A stretch of 64,000 nucleotides of DNA. Source: Haloarcula rubripromontorii. GTDB lineage: Archaea > Halobacteriota > Halobacteria > Halobacteriales > Haloarculaceae. A model generated the notes under the pieces. It made no database searches and was not told where the DNA came from. It worked only from the letters and a program-made list of their open reading frames with translations. Positions 27,057 through 34,744 of this stretch are shown here, in pieces; positions within the stretch are counted from its first letter, which is position 1, and each line of letters starts with the position of its first letter. The stretch is taken from the NCBI RefSeq assembly GCF_001280425.1, contig NZ_LIUF01000003.1:484387-548386 (forward strand), given 5' to 3'. A program made the position numbers and the translations under genes.

Positions 27057-27491
27057 ATGTACGATAGTATCCTCGTTCCGACCGATGGGAGCGAGCACAG
27101 CGACCTTGCCATCGAGCACGCGCTGACGCTCGCGACACAGTTCGACGCGGAAGTTCATGCACTATTCGTCGTCGAACAGGCAGGACCGGACGGTCACTGG
27201 GACTTTGCCGTCGAGGACCAGGAAGCAACCGGCGAGAAGGTGCTGGACGCGGTGGATGCAGCAGGCGACGAGCGCGCCGTTCACGTCGAGCGCCACTTGC
27301 GCCGTGGGACGCCCAGTGAAGAGATCGTCGACGCCGCCACCGACTACGAGGTCGACCTCATCGTCATGGGAACGCAGGGCCGAACCGGCCTCTCACGCAT
27401 CGCCACCGCCGGTAGCACGACAGAGCGCGTAGTCAGACTGACCGAGATCCCGACGCTCGTCGTTGGCGGTGCGGGCGCCGAAACCGCGTGA
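27057..27491 (+). CDS. UspA-family universal stress protein
   Basis: A 144-residue protein starting MYDSILVPTDGSEHSDLAIE, with the nucleotide-binding C-terminal motif VMGTQGRTGLSR...GSTTERVV (G-x2-G-x9-G-S/T). Single-domain Usp proteins bind ATP and are made under stress; the role here is unknown. ATG at 27057 fits the family start; the open frame extends upstream but encodes non-Usp sequence. It stands alone between two copies of a diverged direct repeat. Confidence 0.9.
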   Translation: MYDSILVPTDGSEHSDLAIEHALTLATQFDAEVHALFVVEQAGPDGHWDFAVEDQEATGEKVLDAVDAAGDERAVHVERHLRRGTPSEEIVDAATDYEVDLIVMGTQGRTGLSRIATAGSTTERVVRLTEIPTLVVGGAGAETA

Positions 27492-27708
27492 GACCACCAA
27501 CCGACCCTGGCGAGAGTTAACAGTCCTGTAGCAGCTGATTCGCGAGTTCCTCTACTGGCTATACAGCTGCCGCAGTACTATAGGAAGGCAGTGAGACCGG
27601 CTGATGCCACCAGTCTCGAGAGGAGGACTTGTCCGTACTCAGGTCGGATATCATAAGCAATCAACGTCGACAGTCCCGGGTGTTTGCAGGCACATCACAG
27701 CGCGATTC

Positions 27709-27835
27709 GCCCCCTCCCCCCTCCAGTCCAATTAATACCCGCGCGTGTATGCATCAGCGTGAGAGTGAGTCACACAGAGTCGCTTCTTCCGGATTCTGTT
27801 CCCGACCATATTTTCACAGAGTCAGGCATGGACGC
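27709..27835. repeat. Direct repeat right of uspA-like gene
   Basis: The partner of 26778-26905: CGCCCCCTCCCCCCTCCAG, then TTAATACCCGCGCGTG and a weaker downstream match. Immediately after it, MDADIEELLPSVRNRPLGDD can be read from 27829, which looks like the first residues of a gene lost from this copy. The rest of 27492-27892 shows no other gene. Confidence 0.6.
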
Positions 27836-27892
27836 GGATATCGAGGAATTGTTGCCGTCGGTTCGAAACAGGCCCTTGGGTGACGATAACCG

Positions 27893-28234
27893 TCAGGTGT
27901 CGGGTGCTGGTGTGTATCGATGGAGTTCCGTCACGGCTTCGGCGACGAGCGACGGTGCAAGGGTTCCCTGCTGCTGGTCAAAGTCACGATGCTTGATGGT
28001 CGTCGTGTACCACGGCGAAATATACGCATCGGCATCTGAGCCGCCCTCGAGCCAGCCATCGTCTGCGACAGGGATTGCGCCAGAGTGCTGCTGTGTTGTC
28101 ATCGCGAGTGCAATGCATTCCGTGTGTGCGAACGGGTGGGAGCTGTCACTGACGATGACCCACGGTCGGTACGACGGTCCAGATTTGTGTGGCGCAGGTC
28201 CCCACCAGACATCGCCTTGTTCGTAGGGCATCAC
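27893..28234 (-). CDS. MazF/PemK-like toxin
   Basis: A 113-residue protein starting PYEQGDVWWGPAPHKSGPS, which matches the GDVWW opening of MazF/PemK endoribonucleases (usually GDVVWVDF or GEVWLV). It continues PWVIVSDSSHPF and SPWYTTTIKHRDFD. The family cleaves mRNA and is neutralised by a partner. The start overlaps the upstream HTH gene by 4 bp (ATGA), so the two form a TA-like operon. Confidence 0.75.
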   Translation of the reverse strand: MMPYEQGDVWWGPAPHKSGPSYRPWVIVSDSSHPFAHTECIALAMTTQQHSGAIPVADDGWLEGGSDADAYISPWYTTTIKHRDFDQQQGTLAPSLVAEAVTELHRYTPAPDT

Positions 28235-28590
28235 TCCTGCTCCTCAGATTCGTCGATGCCAGACCCCCACTCCTCGGGATCTTCGGAACCGAGACGATCA
28301 GTCGCTGCACGAGCCGTGGCCATCGCACTGAGCGTCTTCTCGATGTCCTCGGCATCACTGATGGCCCAGTACTCACCACGATGTCGCACGAGGTCACGGT
28401 CTTCGAGCCGTGACAGAACAACACCAACGCTCCCACGGGCAACATCCGTCGCCTCGTGAATTTCCTTGGGCGTGTACGCTTGCTCTGGGTGGGCCGCCAG
28501 AAACGAGAGGATGTCCTCAGCGTTCGTCCGGCCGCCCGAGCGGAGGTCCTCGCTGGATCCTTGCTCGAAGCGGTCGATGTCGATGGGCAT
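28231..28590 (-). CDS. Winged-helix antitoxin-like protein
   Basis: A 119-residue protein starting MPIDIDRFEQ, with a winged helix (AEDILSFLAAHPEQAYTPKE; VARGSVGVVLSRLEDRDLV) and an acidic tail. It precedes and overlaps the MazF/PemK-like gene, so it is the likely antitoxin and autoregulator. Pairing a winged helix instead of AbrB/MazE with a MazF-like toxin is less usual. ATG at 28590 is chosen because upstream in-frame sequence is low-complexity and lacks family features. Confidence 0.75.
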   Translation of the reverse strand: MPIDIDRFEQGSSEDLRSGGRTNAEDILSFLAAHPEQAYTPKEIHEATDVARGSVGVVLSRLEDRDLVRHRGEYWAISDAEDIEKTLSAMATARAATDRLGSEDPEEWGSGIDESEEQE

Positions 28591-28876
28591 ACACCACAGT
28601 TTGTAACAGAGGGTAATAGCTGTAATGGGTGTAATTGCGGGAGAATCGGCTTCAGCATACGACAGATCGTAGGACCGGCAGAATCCGTAAACCGACGAAG
28701 TCGACTCCCTCAAAGCGAATCAGCTTCATAGCAATTGAGATCGTGGTATCAATCATCGTGTCATATCGGGCCGATACAGTACCCCAAGAAAGGGTCGTCA
28801 AACAATGCTGTGCTGTGACCAGCCCGTTCTGTCTCGTGCGAAGATTTAGGCATATGCGTACGTAAAGCATCTGTAT

Positions 28877-29173
28877 ATGTCTGATGTAGATACAGCAAAC
28901 AGTGGTGATGAGCCCGAGATGGTCCAAATCAACCTGCGACTGAGTAAGGCATTCCTCGAGGATATCGATGCCACGTGGCAGGAGGAGGGATTCAATTCCC
29001 GCAGTGAGTTCCTTCGGCATGCTGCCCGGGATGCAGTGAAACACCCCGCTTTCTCTCGCGAGGGGTGGAAACAGATTGCAGCAAGCGAACACGACCTGCG
29101 GTCCGGTGATGCGGAGTTGGTCTCACGAGAGGAGGTTATGCAGATGATGGACCAGGACGAGGATGACGAGTAG
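28877..29173 (+). CDS. Ribbon-helix-helix antitoxin
   Basis: A 98-residue protein with the RHH core MVQINLRLSKAFLEDIDATW followed by FNSRSEFLRHAARDAV, and an acidic C-terminal tail (MMDQDEDDE). It is typical of CopG/ParD-type antitoxins that bind operator DNA with the beta-strand and toxin with the tail. It overlaps the start of a RelE-like gene that has lost its frame, so the antitoxin may now be an orphan. Confidence 0.85.
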   Translation: MSDVDTANSGDEPEMVQINLRLSKAFLEDIDATWQEEGFNSRSEFLRHAARDAVKHPAFSREGWKQIAASEHDLRSGDAELVSREEVMQMMDQDEDDE

Positions 29174-29448
29174 CAGCGACTGGGCCTGGAAATTCACGCC
29201 ACGGGCAGCCTCTCAGTTCGACGATTGACCCACACGTGCAGGACCGCCTTGTCTCAAAACTCGACGAGGTTGTCACCTCTGAATGGCGGACTCCCGATGA
29301 GTTCCTCGAACCACTCACCGGCGGTCCGTTCTCGAAACTTCGAATCGGGCAATACCGACTTGCCTGTGTCCTCGACCACGACGAACTGGTCCTAGAAGTT
29401 CATCGGATCGAACACCGAAGTGGTGCCTACACTGCAGACGACGATTGA
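29163..29448 (+). pseudogene. RelE-like toxin gene with frameshift
   Basis: From ATG 29163 the frame reads TSSSDWAWKFTPRAASQFDD and stops at 29226. The sequence resumes one frame over as DPHVQDRLVSKLDEVVTSEW, ending KLRIGQYRLACVLDHDELVL...VHRIEHRSGAY, the RelE core. Restoring two bases at 29226 would give DDLDPHVQ, the expected family sequence, so a 2-bp deletion is the simplest cause. The start overlaps the RHH antitoxin by 11 bp. Either the toxin is inactivated or only an N-terminally truncated product is made. Confidence 0.8.
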
Positions 29449-29593
29449 GAGCGAGAGTAACGACTTGTCTACGAAGCCGTAGCAGGTTCGCCGGATAACA
29501 GCGGAAACCGTGGTGTGTCCGACCGACTAGTCTCCCCATTGGAGGGCAAAATTCAGTAGTGTGTAGTTTTGTTTACAACGATCCTCTCCCCAA

Positions 29594-29621
29594 TTTTGTG
29601 TGCCTCTGGCGGGTGAGAGGC
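29594..29621 (+). promoter_or_regulatory. Recurrent TTTTGTGTG-hairpin element, copy A
   Basis: TTTTGTGT is followed by a 6-bp stem GCCTCT/AGAGGC with loop GGCGGGTG. The element lies 10 bases before the ATG of a 45-residue gene. Copies B (31297), C (33598) and D (43439) keep the leader and a GG(G)TG-containing loop but use different stems. Confidence 0.6.
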
Positions 29622-29631
29622 GTTTCTGAAT

Positions 29632-29769
29632 ATGAGCACCGAACAGCAGTCCGTCGATGAACAGTTTCCAAGCACCGAAGCCGACGACCGACCAGATATT
29701 CGTGCCCAGCATCGACAGGCACAGATGAGTGGCGAGGTGTTTCAGGGTCGTCCCCGGGGTGAGAGATAG
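29632..29769 (+). CDS. 45-residue acidic mini-protein, copy 1
   Basis: ATG-to-TAG frame reading MSTEQQSVDEQ...RPDIRAQHRQAQ...GEVFQGRPRGER. It is about three-quarters identical to the mini-protein at 31335 and follows the same hairpin element, so selection on the peptide is plausible. The stop codon abuts the next ATG. No family is recognised; length and charge suggest a disordered or partner-bound peptide. Confidence 0.6.
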   Translation: MSTEQQSVDEQFPSTEADDRPDIRAQHRQAQMSGEVFQGRPRGER

Positions 29770-29880
29770 ATGTGTTGTCCCGACTGCCGCCGGCCACCGT
29801 CGGCGTCAGCGTGTGTCGACAAGCGCTATTAGTGTTCTTGTGTCGTCGAGATCGAATACGAGCGAGAAGTATATAGTCGA
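29770..29880 (+). pseudogene. Internally deleted zinc-finger gene relic
   Basis: It starts MCCPDCRRPPSASACVDKRY and stops at 29832. In the same frame past the stop the sequence reads CSCVVEIE, which matches the C-terminal CSCVVDIE of the homologous gene at 31473-32786. About 65 codons between the two parts are missing, so this is a deletion derivative of that gene. Confidence 0.6.
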
Positions 29881-30104
29881 ATATATCCATCCGTGATTTT
29901 ATCACTGTTTCCGCTAATATAGAGAAATACGCTTCTTCAGACATAACATACCTAGTTTATGTCTATCAATATTTGTATGGTTAGTAAATATTACAAAAAT
30001 ATAATCTTTCCGGTAATACTAAGTACATATGATATACAAATTGATGTGTACGCTAACAAACACCCCTCCGACGCAGAATCCGTAAATAAGGATATAATAC
30101 AACT

Positions 30105-30635
30105 ATGTATCAAAATCGCCGCCAAGTGTTACAGTCCCTCGCAGGTAGTGCAGTACTCGGAGCAGGAATCCCTCAAATCGCCGCTTCTGGAACAGCACAG
30201 GAAACGGACGATCAAAAGAACAATTTCACTATCACGCCACTTTCTGGGCAAGCTGCCGAACAATTGCAGAAGGAATTGCTGTCGACTGATCCTCTCAAAG
30301 CTGTCCAGAAAAAGATAGAGAGTAGCGGGTTCAAAGCTGAAGTAGATGATCACACTGTCACAGCCGAAATTACGAACGAAGATACTGATGATCAGTGGGC
30401 CGCCCTCAGATTGGGCTTCTCTTACACGGGTGAGGTGACAGACAATCAGAATCATGCCGCCATCTTGTATGCTCACAAGATAGATGATGATAGCGTCTCC
30501 GTTCGTGGAATCTTCCAACATGAGGGAGATCCGGTAGCAGTCCACGAAGCAAGCGGTTCAGCGAGCCCTGCCATAGCTGCTGATGACGGAGGCGTTACTA
30601 CGTATACAGTCCCAGTTGCTGATGGAGGTGAATGA
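30105..30635 (+). CDS. Tat-exported protein of an AT-rich mini-operon
   Basis: A 176-residue protein with a twin-arginine signal (NRRQVLQSLAGSAVLGAG) and likely cleavage after ASGTAQ, giving a mature acidic domain of about 145 residues ending VTTYTVPVADGGE. No family is recognised. It is first of three tightly spaced genes; its TGA overlaps an ATG at 30632. The surrounding 29.87-31.14 kb is much richer in A+T than the flanks, suggesting separate origin. A secreted substrate, inhibitor or halocin-like precursor are possibilities without direct motif support. Confidence 0.75.
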   Translation: MYQNRRQVLQSLAGSAVLGAGIPQIAASGTAQETDDQKNNFTITPLSGQAAEQLQKELLSTDPLKAVQKKIESSGFKAEVDDHTVTAEITNEDTDDQWAALRLGFSYTGEVTDNQNHAAILYAHKIDDDSVSVRGIFQHEGDPVAVHEASGSASPAIAADDGGVTTYTVPVADGGE

Positions 30636-30637
30636 TA

Positions 30638-30925
30638 ATGGCTCTAACTTACGCAGGTAAGATACCGGTAGATGAGCTTTGTGATGCTTTTGAAGACCCA
30701 GATCACAAATTAAATGATTGGTTAGACGAGCACGGGATTGATGCTTCCGAGGAGGCAGAAGAAGCTGCAAAAGAGATGTCTAAGAATCTTGAGGATGCTG
30801 CCGATAGTGCTGATTATGCTGTTGAAGTGGGGCAAGACGTTGTTGATGAGATAGAAGACACAATTGAGGGTGGACTTGATGATATAGGAGATATCATCAA
30901 TATGGGACAGAATTTCGTTATTTAA
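30638..30925 (+). CDS. Acidic helical protein, second gene of the AT-rich operon
   Basis: A 95-residue protein, almost entirely predicted helix with Glu/Asp-rich stretches (EEAEEAAKEMSKNLEDAADS) and a hydrophobic, Gly/Ile-rich end (GDIINMGQNFVI). ATG at 30638 has GGAGGTG seven bases upstream; ATG 30632, overlapping the previous stop, would add two residues. No signal peptide is evident. No family is recognised; partner binding to its exported neighbour is an inference from position only. Confidence 0.7.
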   Translation: MALTYAGKIPVDELCDAFEDPDHKLNDWLDEHGIDASEEAEEAAKEMSKNLEDAADSADYAVEVGQDVVDEIEDTIEGGLDDIGDIINMGQNFVI

Positions 30926-30964
30926 TAAGACTGTCTGGTGATATGAGATCCCCTATTCAATAGT

Positions 30965-31132
30965 ATGACAACGTATCAAGTTTCGTGGTCGGAAATGGCC
31001 GCTTATTCCTTTTTTTTGCTAGTGATGGCTGGTCTGGTGTATGTTGGTGAGACAGCTTTGGCGGTGTTATATATTTCAGCAGTAGCCGTTGGGTTATGCT
31101 TGTACGTTATTAGAATAAGATATATGCAATGA
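30965..31132 (+). CDS. 55-residue two-helix membrane protein
   Basis: An ATG-to-TGA frame starting MTTYQVSWSEMAAYSFFLLV, with two hydrophobic segments (residues 12-30 and about 33-50) joined by a short GET turn and a basic end (VIRIRYMQ). It is 39 bp after the helical protein gene, in the same strand and AT-rich block, so it probably completes a three-gene operon. Its size and topology resemble small immunity or anchoring proteins, but no family assignment is possible. Confidence 0.6.
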   Translation: MTTYQVSWSEMAAYSFFLLVMAGLVYVGETALAVLYISAVAVGLCLYVIRIRYMQ

Positions 31133-31296
31133 GTCGAGATTCGTTTTCAAGAGCCACCAACAGTTCGAGCAACTGTTTTGTCGACAGACGAAACCGCTTC
31201 GTCATATGTCTGTATCAGGCCGAACACCCAGATGTTTTAGTCAGAATGTAGTTGGAGTATCGTACCGTTCAGTCTGGTGACGGTACGTTCCCTAAA

Positions 31297-31324
31297 TTTT
31301 GTGCGCCTCTGGCGGGTGAGAGGC
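31297..31324 (+). promoter_or_regulatory. Recurrent TTTTGTGTG-hairpin element, copy B
   Basis: TTTTGTGC followed by the stem GCCTCT/AGAGGC with loop GGCGGGTG, 10 bases upstream of the ATG of the second 45-residue gene. The context is the same as copy A. Confidence 0.6.
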
Positions 31325-31334
31325 GTTCCTGAAT

Positions 31335-31472
31335 ATGAGTACTGAACAGCAGTCCGTCGACGAACAGTCTGCAGACAGCCAAGCAGATGAGCGACCAGAC
31401 ATTCGTGCCCAGCATCGACAAGCGCAGGCCGATGGCGAGGTGTTTCGAGGCCGCCAGCGAGGTGAGAGATAG
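31335..31472 (+). CDS. 45-residue acidic mini-protein, copy 2
   Basis: It reads MSTEQQSVDEQSADSQADE, then RPDIRAQHRQAQADGEVFRG to the end QRGER. The central RPDIRAQHRQAQ is identical to copy 1. Its stop codon directly precedes the ATG of the zinc-finger gene at 31473, indicating a two-gene unit. Function unknown. Confidence 0.65.
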   Translation: MSTEQQSVDEQSADSQADERPDIRAQHRQAQADGEVFRGRQRGER

Positions 31473-31536
31473 ATGTGTTGTCCCGACTGCGACCAGCCCT
31501 ACGAGGTAGCGGCCTGTGTCGACAAGCGCTATTACA

Positions 31537-32476
31537 GGCTGTGTTGAATCGCCATACAGCAGTGGAATTCACTGTTTCACGGCTCGCTTGATGTTATAGA
31601 CGACACACATCAGCGCGATTTCACGGAACTCCCGGAACCAAGTACGCGCTCGCACGGCGAAGCCGAGCGAGCGCTTCACAGCCGAGTTCACAGTCTCGGT
31701 CATCGAGCGCTGATTGTAGCGCTGTTCGTCGATTCTGGCGTTGTGCGCGTGGTCGTAAGGTGCGAAGATACGATGTTTGATGAGCGGGCGAATCCCGAGG
31801 TTACGAAGGGATTCGCGGAGCGATTGCTTGTCATAGCCTTTGTCGGCAGCGAGAGACCGCAGATCGCCCGCGTTCCGGCGGGCGATCTGCTCGGCGAGAT
31901 CGGCATCGCTTCCTTCTCGGTTCGTCGAGCAGTGAACGTCAAGGACAGCTTGAGAGTCTGTATCGACGAGTTTCGTGACCTTCAGCTTCTGTACGCGGTA
32001 GCTGATTCGCTGGCAGTAGTGACGGCTCGCAGCTGAGCGTTCGTAGAATGTTGCGTCGATAGCACCGTGTTTCGAGGGGTCGTGCAGCTGCGCCGACTGG
32101 CGCAGCAGCACTCGGCAGACGCTCATACTGATCCGGTCGAACGCCTTACACAACGTGGATGGCGAGGGGAGATCGGCCGCTTCGAGGCCGATCTCCCCGG
32201 TTATTTGTGGCATCTCCTTCAGGAGGTCTATCGTCATCCGGTAGGACGTGTCGAGGTAAATCCGCAGACAATGGAGGGAGACGAGCGCATAGTCGGCGAA
32301 TCCGCCGCCACCTTCCGGGGCGGCGGATTCGTCTCCATCGCCAGTAACTCTTTGAGAAATCGGGACAATCTCGCCAGTGAAGCGGGAGATTTGCGTCATG
32401 ACCATTCGCAGTCTCCCGCTTCAACTCCTTTGATTTAGCGACCTATCCCGTCGCCATCTAGTGATTCAACACAGCC
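31537..32476 (-). mobile_element. 940-bp IS5-family insertion sequence with 8-bp target duplication
   Basis: The terminal inverted repeats are GGCTGTGTTGAATCGC at the left and the complement of GGCTGTGTTGAATCAC at the right. CTATTACA is duplicated on both sides (31529-31536 and 32477-32484). The intact ends and perfect target duplication suggest a fairly recent insertion. Confidence 0.92.
31569..32405 (-). CDS. IS5-family transposase
   Basis: A 278-residue DDE transposase: HGAIDATFYERSAASRHY carries the first Asp, LRSLAADKGYDKQSLRE the second, and RYNQRSMTETVNSAVKRSLG the Glu. Short length and motif spacing fit the IS5 group found in Halobacteria. The frame is complete, with ATG at 32405. 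Confidence 0.9.
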   Translation of the reverse strand: MVMTQISRFTGEIVPISQRVTGDGDESAAPEGGGGFADYALVSLHCLRIYLDTSYRMTIDLLKEMPQITGEIGLEAADLPSPSTLCKAFDRISMSVCRVLLRQSAQLHDPSKHGAIDATFYERSAASRHYCQRISYRVQKLKVTKLVDTDSQAVLDVHCSTNREGSDADLAEQIARRNAGDLRSLAADKGYDKQSLRESLRNLGIRPLIKHRIFAPYDHAHNARIDEQRYNQRSMTETVNSAVKRSLGFAVRARTWFREFREIALMCVVYNIKRAVKQ

Positions 32477-32917
32477 CTATTACATCAATGGGGTGGCTTC
32501 CGACCCGATTCCGTGGGGCGAGGGCAGCCAGTACCTCACGTACAAGTTACAGGTCCTCCAGACCAACGAACGGGCCGTTACCGTCAACCCCGACCGGTGG
32601 CGCGACCAGTCCTGTCCTGCCTGTGGCGTCAAGCGAGGCGGGATACATCATCGGTTGTGCGACTACGAGGAGTGCCCCGCGTGTGGCGAGCAACTGCTAC
32701 TGTGTTCCTGCGTCGTCGACATCGAAGTCGTCGCACCACGTAGCCCGAGGCGTCGTCTCAAGCAGCTGCTCAGTCGTCTCCTGTAGGTAGGACTCCCCCT
32801 TGGTAGAGATATGTGGCCAGTGTCAGTTGTTGTGACTACACTCATCTTATTCGCAAGAGTGTACGGTCATTTGGCCAGGGCAAACACTCATAACTGAGAA
32901 ATTCATTAGAAATTCAC

Positions 32918-33112
32918 ATGAGCCGAACATCCATTCCCATAGATACCGATACAAAAGACAGACTCGACGAGGCGAAACGAGAAGATGAAACGTGGGATGA
33001 ATTCCTCCTCCGAATTGTTGCATCGACCGGTGATGGGATGTCTCCAGGGGCACTGTCTGATGAAGAAGCCGAGGAAGCACTGGAGATCGTACGAGAAGGT
33101 CGCGAGCGGTAA
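32918..33112 (+). CDS. vapB: VapB-type RHH antitoxin
   Basis: A 64-residue protein starting SRTSIPIDTDTKDRLDEAKR, with WDEFLLRIVAS as the second helix pair and an acidic end. Haloarchaeal VapB proteins have this form. The stop and the toxin start share one base (TAATG), giving tight coupling. Confidence 0.85.
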   Translation: MSRTSIPIDTDTKDRLDEAKREDETWDEFLLRIVASTGDGMSPGALSDEEAEEALEIVREGRER

Positions 33113-33498
33113 TGTTTCTCGATACCTCCGCGATTATCGCCTACCAGCAAGGAGACGAGCGCGCTGTCGAGTATCTCGATGATGGCCGGCCATGGTACAC
33201 ATCTACAATCTGCGCCTTCGAGTATATCAACGGCCGGCTTGGAAGCGGTGAAACTGACGTACTGGCCGTCAGACAAGAGTTTTCGGATGTGCAGACACTT
33301 GACCTGAACGAGCCCATTGCAGTCGAGGCCGCACGCCTGCAAGATGAAATAATGACTGACGGAGGGCGACTGGCAACTGCTGATATGCTTGTTGCGGCTA
33401 CAGCCCGCTCAACGGGTGACGAACTTGTCGTCGCGGATAGCGACTTCGAGACTGAAGTCCTTCAAACTGTGATGGAGGTCACGAACCTCCGTAAATGA
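33112..33498 (+). CDS. vapC: VapC-type PIN-domain toxin
   Basis: A 128-residue PIN nuclease: MFLDTSAIIAY carries the first Asp, AFEYINGRLG the conserved Glu, TADMLVAATARSTGDELVVA the third acidic site and DSDFE the last. VapC proteins cleave RNA, often tRNA, and are inhibited by VapB. All catalytic acids are present, so it should be active. Confidence 0.9.
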   Translation: MFLDTSAIIAYQQGDERAVEYLDDGRPWYTSTICAFEYINGRLGSGETDVLAVRQEFSDVQTLDLNEPIAVEAARLQDEIMTDGGRLATADMLVAATARSTGDELVVADSDFETEVLQTVMEVTNLRK

Positions 33499-33597
33499 GC
33501 GATACGCAGATATACTAACTGGCTATTTCGGCCACCACAGTAAGTAAATAAACCCAGCCATAACGACTGGTAGCAAGACCAGACCCCGTGGTCAGAA

Positions 33598-33626
33598 TTT
33601 TGTGTGCGCCGGCGAGGGTGCCGGCG
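33598..33626 (+). promoter_or_regulatory. Recurrent TTTTGTGTG-hairpin element, copy C
   Basis: TTTTGTGTG followed by a 7-bp stem CGCCGGC/GCCGGCG and loop GAGGGT. The stem is unrelated in sequence to copies A and B but has equivalent geometry. It lies about 48 bases upstream of ATG 33674, where a truncated gene begins. Confidence 0.6.
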
Positions 33627-33673
33627 TCGCACTGACTGCAGTGCGTAGAGCGCCGGCAGGTCACGGTCTACCA

Positions 33674-33790
33674 ATGCATATGCTCATCTACGCGCTAGTT
33701 GAGGCATCGACAGCAGACGAGGCACTCGCCGCTGGCAAGGGCGTCTTCGACAACCTGGTCGGCGTCGACAGGCACTCATGTAGCAGTTGT
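33674..33790 (+). pseudogene. N-terminal gene fragment (haloarchaeal plasmid protein)
   Basis: It reads MHMLIYALVEASTADEAL, then AAGKGVFDNLVGVD, and then loses recognisable character before a stop at 33877. The opening looks like the start of a longer plasmid-borne haloarchaeal protein. The downstream part is absent from this window. Function unknown. Confidence 0.45.
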
Positions 33791-34010
33791 AGTGAGTCCA
33801 GTCTTATTATGGATTTGAGTGGCTGGAACTCAATTTTTCGAGACAGTGAAAGTAGACCAGCTAATTTACTGAATTAAACAGAGACGGTGCTCTCACGAGA
33901 GTGAAAATAAATCACCGCCTGTGGAGACTGCGCTCCTATGGACATCTAGTCGGTGTCTGCAAAGCGGCCAAGGAGCGAACCACGTCAGCAGTGATAGGGT
34001 GGGGCGGCAG

Positions 34011-34439
34011 TCACGCTGGTTCGGTCCGGAACCGAGTGACCGGGACATCGGCGACAGCATCGTAATCATCGTCGGCCCCGACGAGAAGCATCCCATCAAA
34101 ATGTGCTGCGGTCCCGAGTGCGAAGGCATCTCCAAGTGCCAGAGAGTAGCGGAATTTGAAGTCAGCTGCCGACGACCAGGTCTGTTCGGTGTCGATTCGA
34201 CGGATACCGCTTTCCTCAAGGACATCAACGACGGCATCAGCGCGTTCCTCACCGTCAATCGCACGGACGAGATAGTGGACCTCGGCAAGGTTGATCGCCG
34301 AAATGTACCCGTCTGCTGCGCCTTCAACAGCGTCGACGTACGTTTCGACGGTGTCGCTCCCTAGTTCGTTGCAGAAATAGGCAATGAGTGGTTCCGCGTC
34401 GAAGACGATCGTTTCGGGAATGTCAGCCCCGTCAGTCAT
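34011..34439 (-). CDS. PIN-domain toxin of an AbrB-PIN pair
   Basis: A 142-residue PIN protein: IVFDAEPLIAYFCNE (first Asp), AINLAEVHYLV (Glu), YSLALGDAFALGTA (third Asp) and GADDDYDAV (last acidic site). The start overlaps the AbrB-type antitoxin by 4 bp. All PIN acids are present. Confidence 0.9.
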   Translation of the reverse strand: MTDGADIPETIVFDAEPLIAYFCNELGSDTVETYVDAVEGAADGYISAINLAEVHYLVRAIDGEERADAVVDVLEESGIRRIDTEQTWSSAADFKFRYSLALGDAFALGTAAHFDGMLLVGADDDYDAVADVPVTRFRTEPA

Positions 34440-34744
34440 GCGTCAGCCTCATCATCGCCGGCGTAACGCTGCCGCAACTCCTCTTCACTGGCTTTGTCCG
34501 CTGCACGTTCCTCCTGTAGGCGCTCGGTTGCCGAGCGCTCCTGCTCGTCGGTTTTCCCTTCCAAGACCCCACGCAGGTCTGTAACCGAGTGGATGGGGCG
34601 GACAACGATATCACCCTCCTCGGTCCGGACGAACTTTACACGGCCGGGCGTGTCGATGCCCAACTCTTCACGGAACTCCTTCGGGATAGTAGCTTGCCCG
34701 CGCGACGATACAGATACCACTTTTTCAGACTCTGTTTTACTCAT
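34436..34744 (-). CDS. AbrB/SpoVT-type antitoxin
   Basis: A 102-residue protein starting SKTESEKVVSVSSRGQATIP, the swapped-hairpin AbrB core, with KEFREELGIDTPGRVKFVR. Its acidic/Gln-rich tail (RYAGDDEADA) should wrap the PIN toxin encoded next. ATG at 34744 is chosen; an upstream extension to 34816 lacks the family pattern. Confidence 0.88.
   Translation of the reverse strand: MSKTESEKVVSVSSRGQATIPKEFREELGIDTPGRVKFVRTEEGDIVVRPIHSVTDLRGVLEGKTDEQERSATERLQEERAADKASEEELRQRYAGDDEADA

Larger units (their letters stand above)
31473..32786 (+). pseudogene. Zinc-finger gene split by an IS5-type element
   Basis: The 5' part (31473-31536) encodes MCCPDCDQPYEVAACVDKRYY. The 3' part (32485-32786) continues INGVASDPIPWGEGSQYLTY to QSCPACGVKRGGIHHRLCDY, ECPACGEQLLLCSCVV and a basic end. 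Removing the IS and one copy of the target duplication restores a 121-residue frame exactly. The Cys pairs CPDC, CPAC, CPAC and CSC suggest two zinc ribbons. An in-frame GTG at 32493 could still give a 97-residue C-terminal product keeping most cysteines. Confidence 0.85.
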
